Source: Parahalioglobus pacificus (lineage in GTDB: Bacteria; Pseudomonadota; Gammaproteobacteria; Pseudomonadales; Halieaceae). Taken from it: a stretch of DNA of 64,000 nucleotides. Both the position numbers and the translations under genes were made by a program. The notes beneath the pieces are model-generated. The model had not been told where the DNA came from. It made no database searches and worked only from the letters and a program-made list of their open reading frames with translations. This document shows, piece after piece, positions 18,716 through 25,659 of this stretch (its first letter is position 1; every line of letters begins with the position of its first letter). Where the stretch lies: the NCBI RefSeq assembly GCF_014652275.1, contig NZ_BMYM01000002.1, positions 958,065 through 1,022,064 on the forward strand, written 5' to 3'.

Positions 18716-19093
18716 ATGGACCAGATTATTTTAGTAATACACCTGTTGGTGGCGTTGGCCATTATTGGCCTTATCATGCTGCAGCAGGGCAAGGGCGCGG
18801 ACATGGGTGCCTCCTTTGGCGCGGGCGCCTCCCAGACTCTGTTTGGCAGCACGGGTAGCGGTAATGTGCTGACCAAGGCTACGGCGTGGTTGTCGGTGCT
18901 GTTCTTTGCGACCAGCTTCGGTCTTGCGTTGATTGCCAGTCAGCGCAGTGCGCCCACCAATGATCTTGGTCTTGAGATCCCGCCCGTGGTGCAAGAACAA
19001 GCTGTACAACCAGCGCTGGATTCTGATGTCCCTGTGGTAGAGAATGACGCGCCTGCCGCAAGCAGCACAGAGGACGACGTTCCCGAGCTGTAA
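18716..19093 (+). CDS. secG: Preprotein translocase subunit SecG
   Basis: A 125-residue protein with two membrane helices (about 4-22 and 52-72) around the conserved cytoplasmic loop LQQGKGADMGASFGAG, the hallmark of SecG, followed by FGSTGSGNVLTKAT. SecG assists SecA-driven export through SecYEG. The C-terminal 45 residues are acidic and poorly conserved, as often in this group. tRNA-Leu follows ten bases downstream and may share the transcript. Confidence 0.95.
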   Translation: MDQIILVIHLLVALAIIGLIMLQQGKGADMGASFGAGASQTLFGSTGSGNVLTKATAWLSVLFFATSFGLALIASQRSAPTNDLGLEIPPVVQEQAVQPALDSDVPVVENDAPAASSTEDDVPEL

Positions 19094-19102
19094 TCGAAAT
19101 TA

Positions 19103-19188
19103 GCCGAAGTGGTGGAATTGGTAGACACGCTATCTTGAGGGGGTAGTGAGCTATGCTCGTGCGGGTTCAAGTCCCGCCTTCGGCACCA
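19103..19188 (+). tRNA. leuU: tRNA-Leu (anticodon GAG), CCA encoded
   Basis: Class II tRNA with a long variable arm. The acceptor stem GCCGAAG (19103-19109) pairs with CTTCGGC (19178-19184), followed by A and encoded CCA (19186-19188). The T-arm contains GGTTCAAGTCC. The anticodon loop CTTGAGG between CTAT and GTAG shows GAG. Its location right after secG is the same as leuU in E. coli. Confidence 0.95.
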
Positions 19189-19200
19189 TATCAAGTAGAG

Positions 19201-19230
19201 AGGCCTTCCAGATCGGAAGGCCTTTCTCGT
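19201..19230 (+). terminator. Intrinsic terminator after tRNA-Leu
   Basis: AGGCCTTCC (19201-19209) pairs perfectly with GGAAGGCCT (19215-19223) around AGATC, followed by a T-rich tail. It ends the secG-tRNA-Leu unit. Confidence 0.75.
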
Positions 19231-19277
19231 TTTTGGGTTTCGTTAAATTCGCGGGACTATTTGGGTGCTCGCTGTTT

Positions 19278-19363
19278 CCGAGGGGAACGCTCGCTACGCG
19301 AGCTCAGAGTCCCCTCGGGCTCGCCCGCCAATTGCGGTGCAATTGGCTCCGCCTTCGGCACCA
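19278..19363. repeat. Nested palindromes ending in a 15-base copy of the tRNA-Leu 3' end
   Basis: CCGAGGGGA (19278-19286) pairs with TCCCCTCGG (19310-19318), enclosing a second hairpin GCTCGC/GCGAGC (19289-19303). A third hairpin, GCCAATTG/CAATTGGC, occupies 19327-19347. Directly after it, 19349-19363 repeats CCGCCTTCGGCACCA, identical to 19174-19188 at the 3' end of tRNA-Leu. Such a duplicated tRNA end is what an integration event leaves behind, but no integrase gene is present; a REP-like palindromic element is an alternative. Confidence 0.55.
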
Positions 19364-19369
19364 ACCAAC

Positions 19370-19397
19370 AAAAAGCCCGGCACTTGCCGGGCTTTTT
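19370..19397. terminator. Bidirectional intrinsic terminator
   Basis: The stem AAAAAGCCCGGC against GCCGGGCTTTTT (19370-19397, loop ACTT) has a T tract on both strands. It lies just after the stop of the minus-strand LysE gene and can also catch plus-strand read-through from the tRNA region. Confidence 0.8.
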
Positions 19398-19407
19398 GTG
19401 CCCCAGG

Positions 19408-20001
19408 TTAAATCAACACCGGATACAGCGATGCGACCAGCAGTAATGCCATGGTGACGTTGAATGCACGCAATCGTCTGGGGTTGGTGAGCACCACGCG
19501 CAATTGCTCTCCCATGGCGGTCCATAGGCTGATGCAGGGAAGGTTGATGCTGCCAAAAACGGCCGCCACCAGCCCTACCGCCAGAAGACTTTGGCTGGGC
19601 GCGTACACGGCGACTGCGGTCAGGGCCATGGTCCAGGCCTTCGGATTGACCCATTGAAACGCCGCCGCCTGCCAAAATGTAAACGGCTTACCGCTCTCAG
19701 CTTCGCCTTCGCCGGGTGCCGCCGCAGTGGCGATGCGCCCCGCCAGATACAGCAAGTAAATTGCGCTGATGATCTTAAGCGCTAAGTAGCTCCATGAAAC
19801 GCTTTCGAAAATCTGCACCAGGCCAATGCCCACCATCAGCACCATAAACACGAAACCTATGCCCACACCCATCATGTGCGGTAAGGAGCGGCGAATGCCG
19901 TAATTGGCGCCGCTTGCCATCAGCATCAGGTTGTTAGGCCCCGGTGTGATAGAGGAGGCAAAGGAAAAGATGGCGAGTGCGATATAGGCGTCGATATTCA
20001 T
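19408..20001 (-). CDS. LysE/RhtB-family amino acid exporter
   Basis: A 197-residue inner-membrane protein with about six hydrophobic segments. The N-terminal signature is SFASSITPGPNNLMLMASGA (residues about 12-31), the hallmark of LysE/RhtB exporters; NPKAWTMAL in the middle is also conserved. The frame is open to 20124, but ATG 20001 starts the family domain. It is divergent from an Lrp-type regulator, a common exporter-regulator pairing for amino acids. The substrate is unknown. Confidence 0.88.
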   Translation of the reverse strand: MNIDAYIALAIFSFASSITPGPNNLMLMASGANYGIRRSLPHMMGVGIGFVFMVLMVGIGLVQIFESVSWSYLALKIISAIYLLYLAGRIATAAAPGEGEAESGKPFTFWQAAAFQWVNPKAWTMALTAVAVYAPSQSLLAVGLVAAVFGSINLPCISLWTAMGEQLRVVLTNPRRLRAFNVTMALLLVASLYPVLI

Positions 20002-20043
20002 GCGCACATTCTCTACGAAAAGGCTTCGAATATGCTGCGAAAT

Positions 20044-20070
20044 TTGCGTATATTTGGCCCAAATACGCAA
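20044..20070. promoter_or_regulatory. Inverted repeat between LysE-type and Lrp-type genes
   Basis: TTGCGTA (20044-20050) and TACGCAA (20064-20070) are inverted, with an inner TTTGG/CCAAA pair. The site is in the 81-base divergent spacer, 13 bases before the regulator start, and is a good candidate operator for the Lrp-type protein on both genes. Confidence 0.5.
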
Positions 20071-20082
20071 TAAAAATAAGCT

Positions 20083-20526
20083 ATGGACAATATAAATAAC
20101 AGAATATTGCATCAGTTGGTTCAAGATGGCCGCGTGACGAACGCAGAGCTTGCAGCCCGTGTGGGTTTGTCTCCCTCGGCCTGTCTGCGCCGGGTTCAGG
20201 AGCTGGAGCGCAGCGGCGTTATCTCGGGTTATCGGGCAGTACTGGATAGAGCGGCAATGGGTATTGGGTTTACTGCGTATATTGCAGTGGGGCTTTCAAG
20301 TCACACTGCTGAAGCGCAGCATGCATTCGAGCGCGCAATCGTTCAGTCAGCCGAAGTGCGTGAGTGTCACAACATCACCGGCGCCTTCGAGTACCTCCTG
20401 CGGGTGGAGACCCCGGATCTGGCAAGCTACAAGGCCTTTCATACTGATGTGCTGGGTTTGCTGCCCCAGGTCAGCACCATCACCACACATGTCGTCATGG
20501 AATCTGTCAAAGACGAACGAGCTTGA
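20083..20526 (+). CDS. Lrp/AsnC-family transcriptional regulator
   Basis: A 147-residue protein. The N-terminal winged helix-turn-helix (residues about 5-55; NAELAARVGLSPSACLRRVQ is the recognition part) is followed by the RAM ligand-binding domain with ECHNITGAFEYLLRVETPDL. The family senses amino acids and often controls a divergent LysE-type exporter, as the layout here implies. There is no clear Shine-Dalgarno sequence; instead the A-rich AATAAAAATAA (20069-20079) covers the position, which fits the pattern of Hfq/Crc target motifs. Confidence 0.92.
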   Translation: MDNINNRILHQLVQDGRVTNAELAARVGLSPSACLRRVQELERSGVISGYRAVLDRAAMGIGFTAYIAVGLSSHTAEAQHAFERAIVQSAEVRECHNITGAFEYLLRVETPDLASYKAFHTDVLGLLPQVSTITTHVVMESVKDERA

Positions 20527-20556
20527 TGTCGTTCAATGCAGCACTCCCTCGTGATT

Positions 20557-20597
20557 ATTTAGTTACACTTGTAACTAAATAGCTGGCTACCTATACT
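20557..20597 (+). promoter_or_regulatory. Promoter of the hpd operon with perfect palindromic operator
   Basis: ATTTAGTTACA (20557-20567) and TGTAACTAAAT (20570-20580) form a perfect 11-base inverted repeat around CT. The right arm overlaps a possible -35 TTGTAA (20569-20574), followed after 17 bases by TATACT (20592-20597). A dimer bound here would block RNA polymerase. The regulator is not known; the site is not the TyrR/PhhR box (TGTAAA-N6-TTTACA). Confidence 0.6.
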
Positions 20598-20647
20598 TCA
20601 GCGTCTATTCTGGAATTGCCCCACAGCGCTAGTCGCAGGAGTACGCA

Positions 20648-21736
20648 ATGGCTGATCTGTTTGAAAACCCCATGGGCCTGGATGGGTTCGAGTTTGTCGA
20701 ATTCACCGCACCCGAGCGGGGAGTACTAGAGCCCGTGTTTGAAAAAATGGGTTTCACGCATGTGGCCAGGCACCGCTCCAAGGATGTGGACCTCTGGCGC
20801 CAGGGCGACGTTAACTTCGTCACTAATTACGAGCCCGGCAGTCACGCGTTCTACTATGCCCGGGAGCATGGTGCCTCTGCCTGTGGTATGGCGTTTCGTG
20901 TGAAGAATGCACGCAGCGCCTATCAGCGGGCGTTGGAGCAGGGTGCGGAGCCTGTTGTCGTGGATACAGGTCCTATGGAGCTGCGTTTGCCGGCAATCAA
21001 GGGCATCGGGGGTGCCACGGTCTACCTCATAGACCGCTACGCCGAAGGCAGCAGCATCTATGACATCGACTTCGATTGGCTGGAAGGCGTAGACAGGCAC
21101 CCCGCAGGATTCGGGTTTCATACCCTGGACCATCTCACCCACAACGTCTATCGCGGACGTATGGATTACTGGGCCGAATACTACGAGCGCCTGTTTAACT
21201 TCCGGGAAATTCGTTTCTTCGATATTAAGGGTGAGCACACTGGCTTGCTCTCTAAAGCCATGACAGCGCCCGACGGCAAAATCCGCATTCCGCTCAACGA
21301 AGAGAGTGCAGGTGGTGGCGGTCAGATCGAGGAATATCTTATGGCATATAACGGCGAGGGCATTCAACACATCGCCTTTGCCTGTGACGACATTATTGCC
21401 TGCTGGGACCGGCTGGCCGCTGCCGGTCAAACGTTCATGCCCCCACCGCCAGATACCTACTACGACATGCTGGAGGAGCGTTTGCCGGGTCACAGTGAGC
21501 CCGTCGAAGAACTCAAGAAGCGCGGCATACTGCTGGATGGCTCCACAGAGGGTGGAGAGCCTCGCTTGTTGCTGCAGATTTTCTCCGAAACTGAATTGGG
21601 CCCGATGTTCTTTGAGTTCATCCAGCGCAAAAAAGATGAAGGTTTCGGCGAGGGTAACTTTAAGGCACTGTTTGAGAGTATCGAGCGTGACCAGTTGAAT
21701 CGCGGCGCCATCTCGGATGCTGCCGCCGAGGCGTAA
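20648..21736 (+). CDS. hpd: 4-hydroxyphenylpyruvate dioxygenase
   Basis: Hpd converts 4-hydroxyphenylpyruvate to homogentisate in tyrosine breakdown, using non-haem iron and O2. The 362-residue protein has two VOC-type barrels. The iron ligands fit the His of LDHLTHNV (about residue 160), the His of [11 protein letters not shown] (about 239) and the Glu of MFFEFIQRK (about 320). GGAG lies upstream of the ATG at good spacing. It heads an operon with the VOC gene and the FAH-family gene, behind the palindromic promoter. Confidence 0.96.
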   Translation: MADLFENPMGLDGFEFVEFTAPERGVLEPVFEKMGFTHVARHRSKDVDLWRQGDVNFVTNYEPGSHAFYYAREHGASACGMAFRVKNARSAYQRALEQGAEPVVVDTGPMELRLPAIKGIGGATVYLIDRYAEGSSIYDIDFDWLEGVDRHPAGFGFHTLDHLTHNVYRGRMDYWAEYYERLFNFREIRFFDIKGEHTGLLSKAMTAPDGKIRIPLNEESAGGGGQIEEYLMAYNGEGIQHIAFACDDIIACWDRLAAAGQTFMPPPPDTYYDMLEERLPGHSEPVEELKKRGILLDGSTEGGEPRLLLQIFSETELGPMFFEFIQRKKDEGFGEGNFKALFESIERDQLNRGAISDAAAEA

Positions 21737-21739
21737 GCG

Positions 21740-22285
21740 ATGGACATTCGCAGGATTCACCATGTTGCCTACCGTTGTAATGACGCCAGCGAGACCGTCG
21801 CGTTCTATCGCGATGTGCTGGGCATGGACTTGAAGCTGGCCATCGCGGAGGACCAGGTGCCTTCCACCAAGGCCCCTGATCCTTATATGCATGTCTTTCT
21901 GGAGGCGGGCATGGGCAATGTTCTTGCGTTCTTTGAACTACCCAACTCGCCCCACATGGACAGGGACAGGAACACACCCGAGTGGGTACAGCATATTGCG
22001 TTTGAGCTGGGTAGCGAGGACGAGCTACTTGCAGCTAAAGGCCATATCGAGGCGCAGGGCATTGAGGTCTTGGGCCCTACGCACCACGGCATTTTTAAAT
22101 CTATCTATTTCTTCGACCCCAACGGCCACCGGCTGGAGCTGGCTGCCAATATTGATCGGCCGGGCGATCTTGAGCGCTTATACGAGGTTGCGCCGGCAAT
22201 GTTGGAAGAATGGGCGGACACGAAACGTGCGCCCCGTCATGCGGCATGGCTGCACGAGCGCGAATTTGAGGAGACAACATCGTGA
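21740..22285 (+). CDS. VOC-superfamily (glyoxalase-like) metalloprotein
   Basis: A 181-residue protein with two VOC half-domains. Possible metal ligands are the His of IRRIHHVAYR, the His of EWVQHIAFEL and the Glu of NGHRLELAAN. The sequence looks like a glyoxalase or ring-cleavage-type dioxygenase, not Hpd. It starts three bases after hpd and overlaps the FAH-family gene by four, so it is part of this pathway unit. It might act on homogentisate, on a ring-cleavage product, or in an isomerase role otherwise done by maleylacetoacetate isomerase; none of these can be decided from sequence. Confidence 0.75.
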   Translation: MDIRRIHHVAYRCNDASETVAFYRDVLGMDLKLAIAEDQVPSTKAPDPYMHVFLEAGMGNVLAFFELPNSPHMDRDRNTPEWVQHIAFELGSEDELLAAKGHIEAQGIEVLGPTHHGIFKSIYFFDPNGHRLELAANIDRPGDLERLYEVAPAMLEEWADTKRAPRHAAWLHEREFEETTS

Positions 22286-23283
22286 AATTGGCATCGCTTA
22301 ATACCGGACGTGATGGCCGTCTGGTTGTCGTATCCAGAGACCTTCGCCGCTATTTGGATGCAGACACCACACTGCAGCGTGCCCTGGATGATTGGGATGA
22401 GGTGGCACCTGTGCTGCAGGGCTTGAGCGAACGGGTGAACGCTGGTGAAGGCGATCCCTTCGACCAGACTGCCTGCGCTTCTCCGCTGCCTCGTGCATAT
22501 CAATGGGCGGATGGATCTGCTTACGTCAATCACGTTGAGCTTGTACGCAAGGCGCGCGGCGCGGAAATGCCCGAGAGTTTTTGGATAGATCCTCTGATGT
22601 ACCAGGGTGGCTCGGACACGTTTCTGGCGCCCCGTGAAGATATTGTCATGCACGATGCTGCCTGGGGTATCGACTTCGAGGGCGAAGTGGCAGTGGTGAC
22701 TGGTGATGTCCCCATGGGAGCGACTGCCGCTGAAGCGGCAGCGCAGGTGCGCCTGGTCATGCTGGTGAACGATGTTTCGCTGAGAAACCTGATACCGGGC
22801 GAACTGGGTAAGGGCTTTGGTTTCTTCCAGTCCAAGCCTTCCAGTGCTTTCAGTCCTGTGTGCGTAACACCGGATGAGCTGGGTGATGACTGGCGCGATG
22901 GGAAATTGCACCTGCCTCTGTCAGTCTCCTATCAGGGTGCGCCCTTCGGTAAAGCCAATGCGGGTGTAGATATGACCTTCGATTTTCCAACCCTGATTGC
23001 CCATGCTGCTAAAACTCGGCCCTTGGGCGCAGGCTGTGTGATTGGGTCGGGCACGGTATCGAACAAGGATGCTGACGGCTCCGCCGGTAAACCCGTTGCT
23101 GACGGCGGGCTGGGTTACAGCTGCATCGCAGAGATCCGTATGATTGAAACGATTGCCCAGGGCAGTCCGTCTACACCCTTTATGGGCGATGGCGATACGG
23201 TTGAGATCGCCATGTATAACGCGCTGGGCGAGTCCGTATTTGGAGAAATTCGTCAGCAAGTCAGTATTCGTCAGAATGCCTAA
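22282..23283 (+). CDS. Fumarylacetoacetate hydrolase family protein
   Basis: A 333-residue FAH-fold hydrolase. The metal-binding acidic cluster is visible as WGIDFEGEVAVVTGDV (around residue 130), followed by VMLVNDVSLRNL and GSGTVSNKDADG. In tyrosine degradation FAH splits fumarylacetoacetate to fumarate and acetoacetate, and the operon with hpd supports that role, but related enzymes hydrolyse other diketo acids. GTG start overlapping the previous stop (GTGA). A hairpin GTGTTTTTC/GAAAAACAC follows at 23289-23309 without a downstream T run. Confidence 0.85.
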   Translation: MKLASLNTGRDGRLVVVSRDLRRYLDADTTLQRALDDWDEVAPVLQGLSERVNAGEGDPFDQTACASPLPRAYQWADGSAYVNHVELVRKARGAEMPESFWIDPLMYQGGSDTFLAPREDIVMHDAAWGIDFEGEVAVVTGDVPMGATAAEAAAQVRLVMLVNDVSLRNLIPGELGKGFGFFQSKPSSAFSPVCVTPDELGDDWRDGKLHLPLSVSYQGAPFGKANAGVDMTFDFPTLIAHAAKTRPLGAGCVIGSGTVSNKDADGSAGKPVADGGLGYSCIAEIRMIETIAQGSPSTPFMGDGDTVEIAMYNALGESVFGEIRQQVSIRQNA

Positions 23284-23336
23284 AGCAGGTGTTTTTCGCC
23301 GAAAAACACGCAGTGAAATTCTTTCGGATTATCGTG

Positions 23337-23365
23337 TTGACCGGGCAGGGGGGCATGCCTATAAT
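23337..23365 (+). promoter_or_regulatory. Strong sigma70 promoter for initiator tRNA
   Basis: TTGACC (23337-23342), 17-base spacer, TATAAT (23360-23365). A GC-rich discriminator (GCCGGTCC) follows, typical of stable RNA promoters under stringent control. Confidence 0.8.
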
Positions 23366-23448
23366 GCCGGTCCTCGATTTGGAGCACACCTCATAAAGTG
23401 AGCTTCAGAGTGAAGCGCCAAGGGGCCTTCACAGCGAGGATGTATTGA

Positions 23449-23525
<77 letters not shown>

Positions 23526-23567
23526 AATACACGTCACACGCTCCTACACCGTGACGTGAAGTGAAGA

Positions 23568-23588
23568 AGCCCCTTTTTGGGGCTTTTT
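23568..23588 (+). terminator. Intrinsic terminator between tRNA-fMet and rimP
   Basis: AGCCCC (23568-23573) pairs with GGGGCT (23579-23584) around TTTTT, followed by TTTTC. A second hairpin, CACGTCAC/GTGACGTG, lies just before it. It may only partly stop transcription into rimP, as described for the E. coli metY-rimP region. Confidence 0.65.
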
Positions 23589-23621
23589 CGTATGTGTCGA
23601 AAACACACTGCGAGAATTGGC

Positions 23622-24104
23622 TTGGCAACTAAAGAACAACAGATTCAGTCGTTGTTGGAGCCCACCGTTGAGGCGCTGGGCTTCGAGCTCTGGGGCCTGG
23701 AATACCTGTCTCAGGGACGTCACAGTACGCTGCGCCTGTACATCGAGTCCGATAACGGTATCTCGATAGACGACTGCGCGTTGGTGAGCACCCAGGTCAG
23801 CAGTGTGTTGGACGTAGAGGATCCAATTTCCGGGGAGTACACCCTGGAAGTGTCTTCGCCAGGCGTAGACCGCTTGTTGTTCAAGCCAGAACACTATGCG
23901 ATGTACCCCGGTGAGGTAGCAGAGTTGCGCTTGCGCTCGTCGTTTGAAGGCAGGCGCAAGTTCAAAGGCATATTAAAGGGCATGGAGGGTGAAGATGTGG
24001 TGATCCACGTGGATGACCATGAATATCTTTTGCCCCTCAGCACAGTTGAAAAAGCGCGAGTACATCCCCGTCTGGATGACGCGGGTAATACGGGTGAGGC
24101 ATGA
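23622..24104 (+). CDS. rimP: Ribosome maturation factor RimP
   Basis: RimP helps 30S subunit maturation. TTG at 23622 gives [20 protein letters not shown], which lines up with the E. coli N-terminus; the longer frame from 23577 begins inside the terminator hairpin. The 160-residue protein has the family core: [38 protein letters not shown] and [13 protein letters not shown], then the C-terminal SH3-like domain. It overlaps nusA by four bases and heads the nusA-infB-rbfA-truB operon. Confidence 0.94.
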   Translation: MATKEQQIQSLLEPTVEALGFELWGLEYLSQGRHSTLRLYIESDNGISIDDCALVSTQVSSVLDVEDPISGEYTLEVSSPGVDRLLFKPEHYAMYPGEVAELRLRSSFEGRRKFKGILKGMEGEDVVIHVDDHEYLLPLSTVEKARVHPRLDDAGNTGEA

Positions 24105-25603
24105 GCATGACTAAAGAAATCCTGATGGTCGCAGAGGCAGTATCGAACGAGAAAGGGGTGTCAGAGGACATCATTTTTGAGGCGATTGAGCTGGCTCTGG
24201 CAACAGCAACCAAGAAGCGCTATGACGAAGAAGCGGATATTCACGTCACCATCGATCGCGAGAGTGGCGATTACGTGACCATGCGCCAGTGGCTGGTCGT
24301 GCCCGATGACGAGCAGGCGGTACTGGGTACTCAGCTGTACACCGATGAAGCGGCAGAGAAAGATCCCGCTCTCAAGCCCGGTGATGTATTTGAAGAGCAG
24401 GTAGAGAACGTCGGTTTTGGCCGTATCGCGGCCCAAACTGCAAAGCAGGTAATTGTACAGCGCGTCCGTGATGCGGAGCGCGCGCAGGTTGTTGAGCAGT
24501 ACGAAGACCGCGTGGGTGATCTGGTAGCCGGCTCGGTCAAGAAGGTGACCCGCGACAATGTCATCGTCGATCTGGGCAACAATGCAGAAGGCCTGTTGCC
24601 TCGTGACCAACTGGTCGGGCGTGAAACATTCCGCGTGAACGATCGCGTGCGCGCTATCCTCAAAGAGATCAGCACAGAAAGCCGCGGCCCTCAGCTGATC
24701 CTGTCGCGTTCTTGCCCCGAGATGCTGATCGAGCTGTTCAAGATCGAAGTGCCCGAGATTTCAGAAGAAGTTATCCAGATCCGCAGCGCCGCCAGGGACC
24801 CCGGTTCACGCGCCAAGATTGCGGTGAAAACCAATGATCAGCGTATCGACCCCGTGGGTGCCTGCGTGGGTATGCGCGGTTCGCGTGTTCAAGCGGTATC
24901 CAATGAGCTGGACAATGAGCGTGTCGATATCGTGCTGTGGGACGACAACGCCGCGCAGCTGGTGATCAATGCCATGTCGCCGGCGGAAGTTGAGTCCATC
25001 GTAGTAGACGAAGATACCGGCACCATGGATGTCGCCGTATCTGAAGACAACCTGGCACAGGCGATTGGTCGCGCGGGTCAGAATGTGCGCCTAGCTGCAG
25101 AGCTGACCGGTTGGTCTATCAATGTGATGAGCAACGAAGAAGCGGCTGCCAAGCACGAAGCCGAAGCCGGTGAGGTGATACAGCAGTTTTGTGAGCAGCT
25201 GGACGTGGATGAGGAAGTGGCTGAAATCCTGGTGGAAGAAGGCTTCACTACCCTGGAAGAAGTGGCTTACGTGCCGCTGGAAGAGATGACCTCTATCGAA
25301 GGCTTCGATGAGGAAATCGCAGAAGAACTTCGCGCTCGCGCGAAAGATGCATTGCTGACACGGGCTATTGCATCGGAGGAACAGCTGGGTGCCAACGAGC
25401 CGGCCGAAGACCTGCTCACTATGGATGGCATGGACAAGCATCTGGGCTACGTGTTGGCCAGCCGTGGCATTGTCACGATGGAAGACCTTGCTGAACAGGG
25501 TGTTGAAGACATCCTGGACATTGAAGATATGACTGAAGAGCGTGCGGGTGAGTTGATCATGACTGCACGGGCTCCCTGGTTCGCGGAGGCTGAAGGCGAG
25601 TAA
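24101..25603 (+). CDS. nusA: Transcription termination/antitermination factor NusA
   Basis: NusA binds elongating RNA polymerase and tunes pausing, termination and rRNA antitermination. The 500-residue protein shows the N-terminal polymerase-binding domain, S1 domain (about 135-200), two KH domains (about 200-345, with [20 protein letters not shown]) and two acidic C-terminal repeats, the type found in gammaproteobacteria. ATG 24101 overlaps the rimP stop; ATG 24107 two codons on ([17 protein letters not shown]) matches the E. coli start equally well. Confidence 0.97.
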   Translation: MSMTKEILMVAEAVSNEKGVSEDIIFEAIELALATATKKRYDEEADIHVTIDRESGDYVTMRQWLVVPDDEQAVLGTQLYTDEAAEKDPALKPGDVFEEQVENVGFGRIAAQTAKQVIVQRVRDAERAQVVEQYEDRVGDLVAGSVKKVTRDNVIVDLGNNAEGLLPRDQLVGRETFRVNDRVRAILKEISTESRGPQLILSRSCPEMLIELFKIEVPEISEEVIQIRSAARDPGSRAKIAVKTNDQRIDPVGACVGMRGSRVQAVSNELDNERVDIVLWDDNAAQLVINAMSPAEVESIVVDEDTGTMDVAVSEDNLAQAIGRAGQNVRLAAELTGWSINVMSNEEAAAKHEAEAGEVIQQFCEQLDVDEEVAEILVEEGFTTLEEVAYVPLEEMTSIEGFDEEIAEELRARAKDALLTRAIASEEQLGANEPAEDLLTMDGMDKHLGYVLASRGIVTMEDLAEQGVEDILDIEDMTEERAGELIMTARAPWFAEAEGE

Positions 25604-25659
25604 GCCACTCAGCGAATTCGAGTCAGCGGTAAGGCAGAACAGGGACCAAGGAGAACAGT

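Noticed and set aside
19146..19457. Plus-strand frames running from tRNA-Leu through the downstream palindromes
   Set aside because: They begin inside the tRNA and cross two terminators, so they are not genes.
19349..23283. Complete integrative element at tRNA-Leu
   Set aside because: No integrase, no relaxase or phage gene and no matching right-hand copy of the 15-mer noticed near 23283; only a possible remnant is supported.
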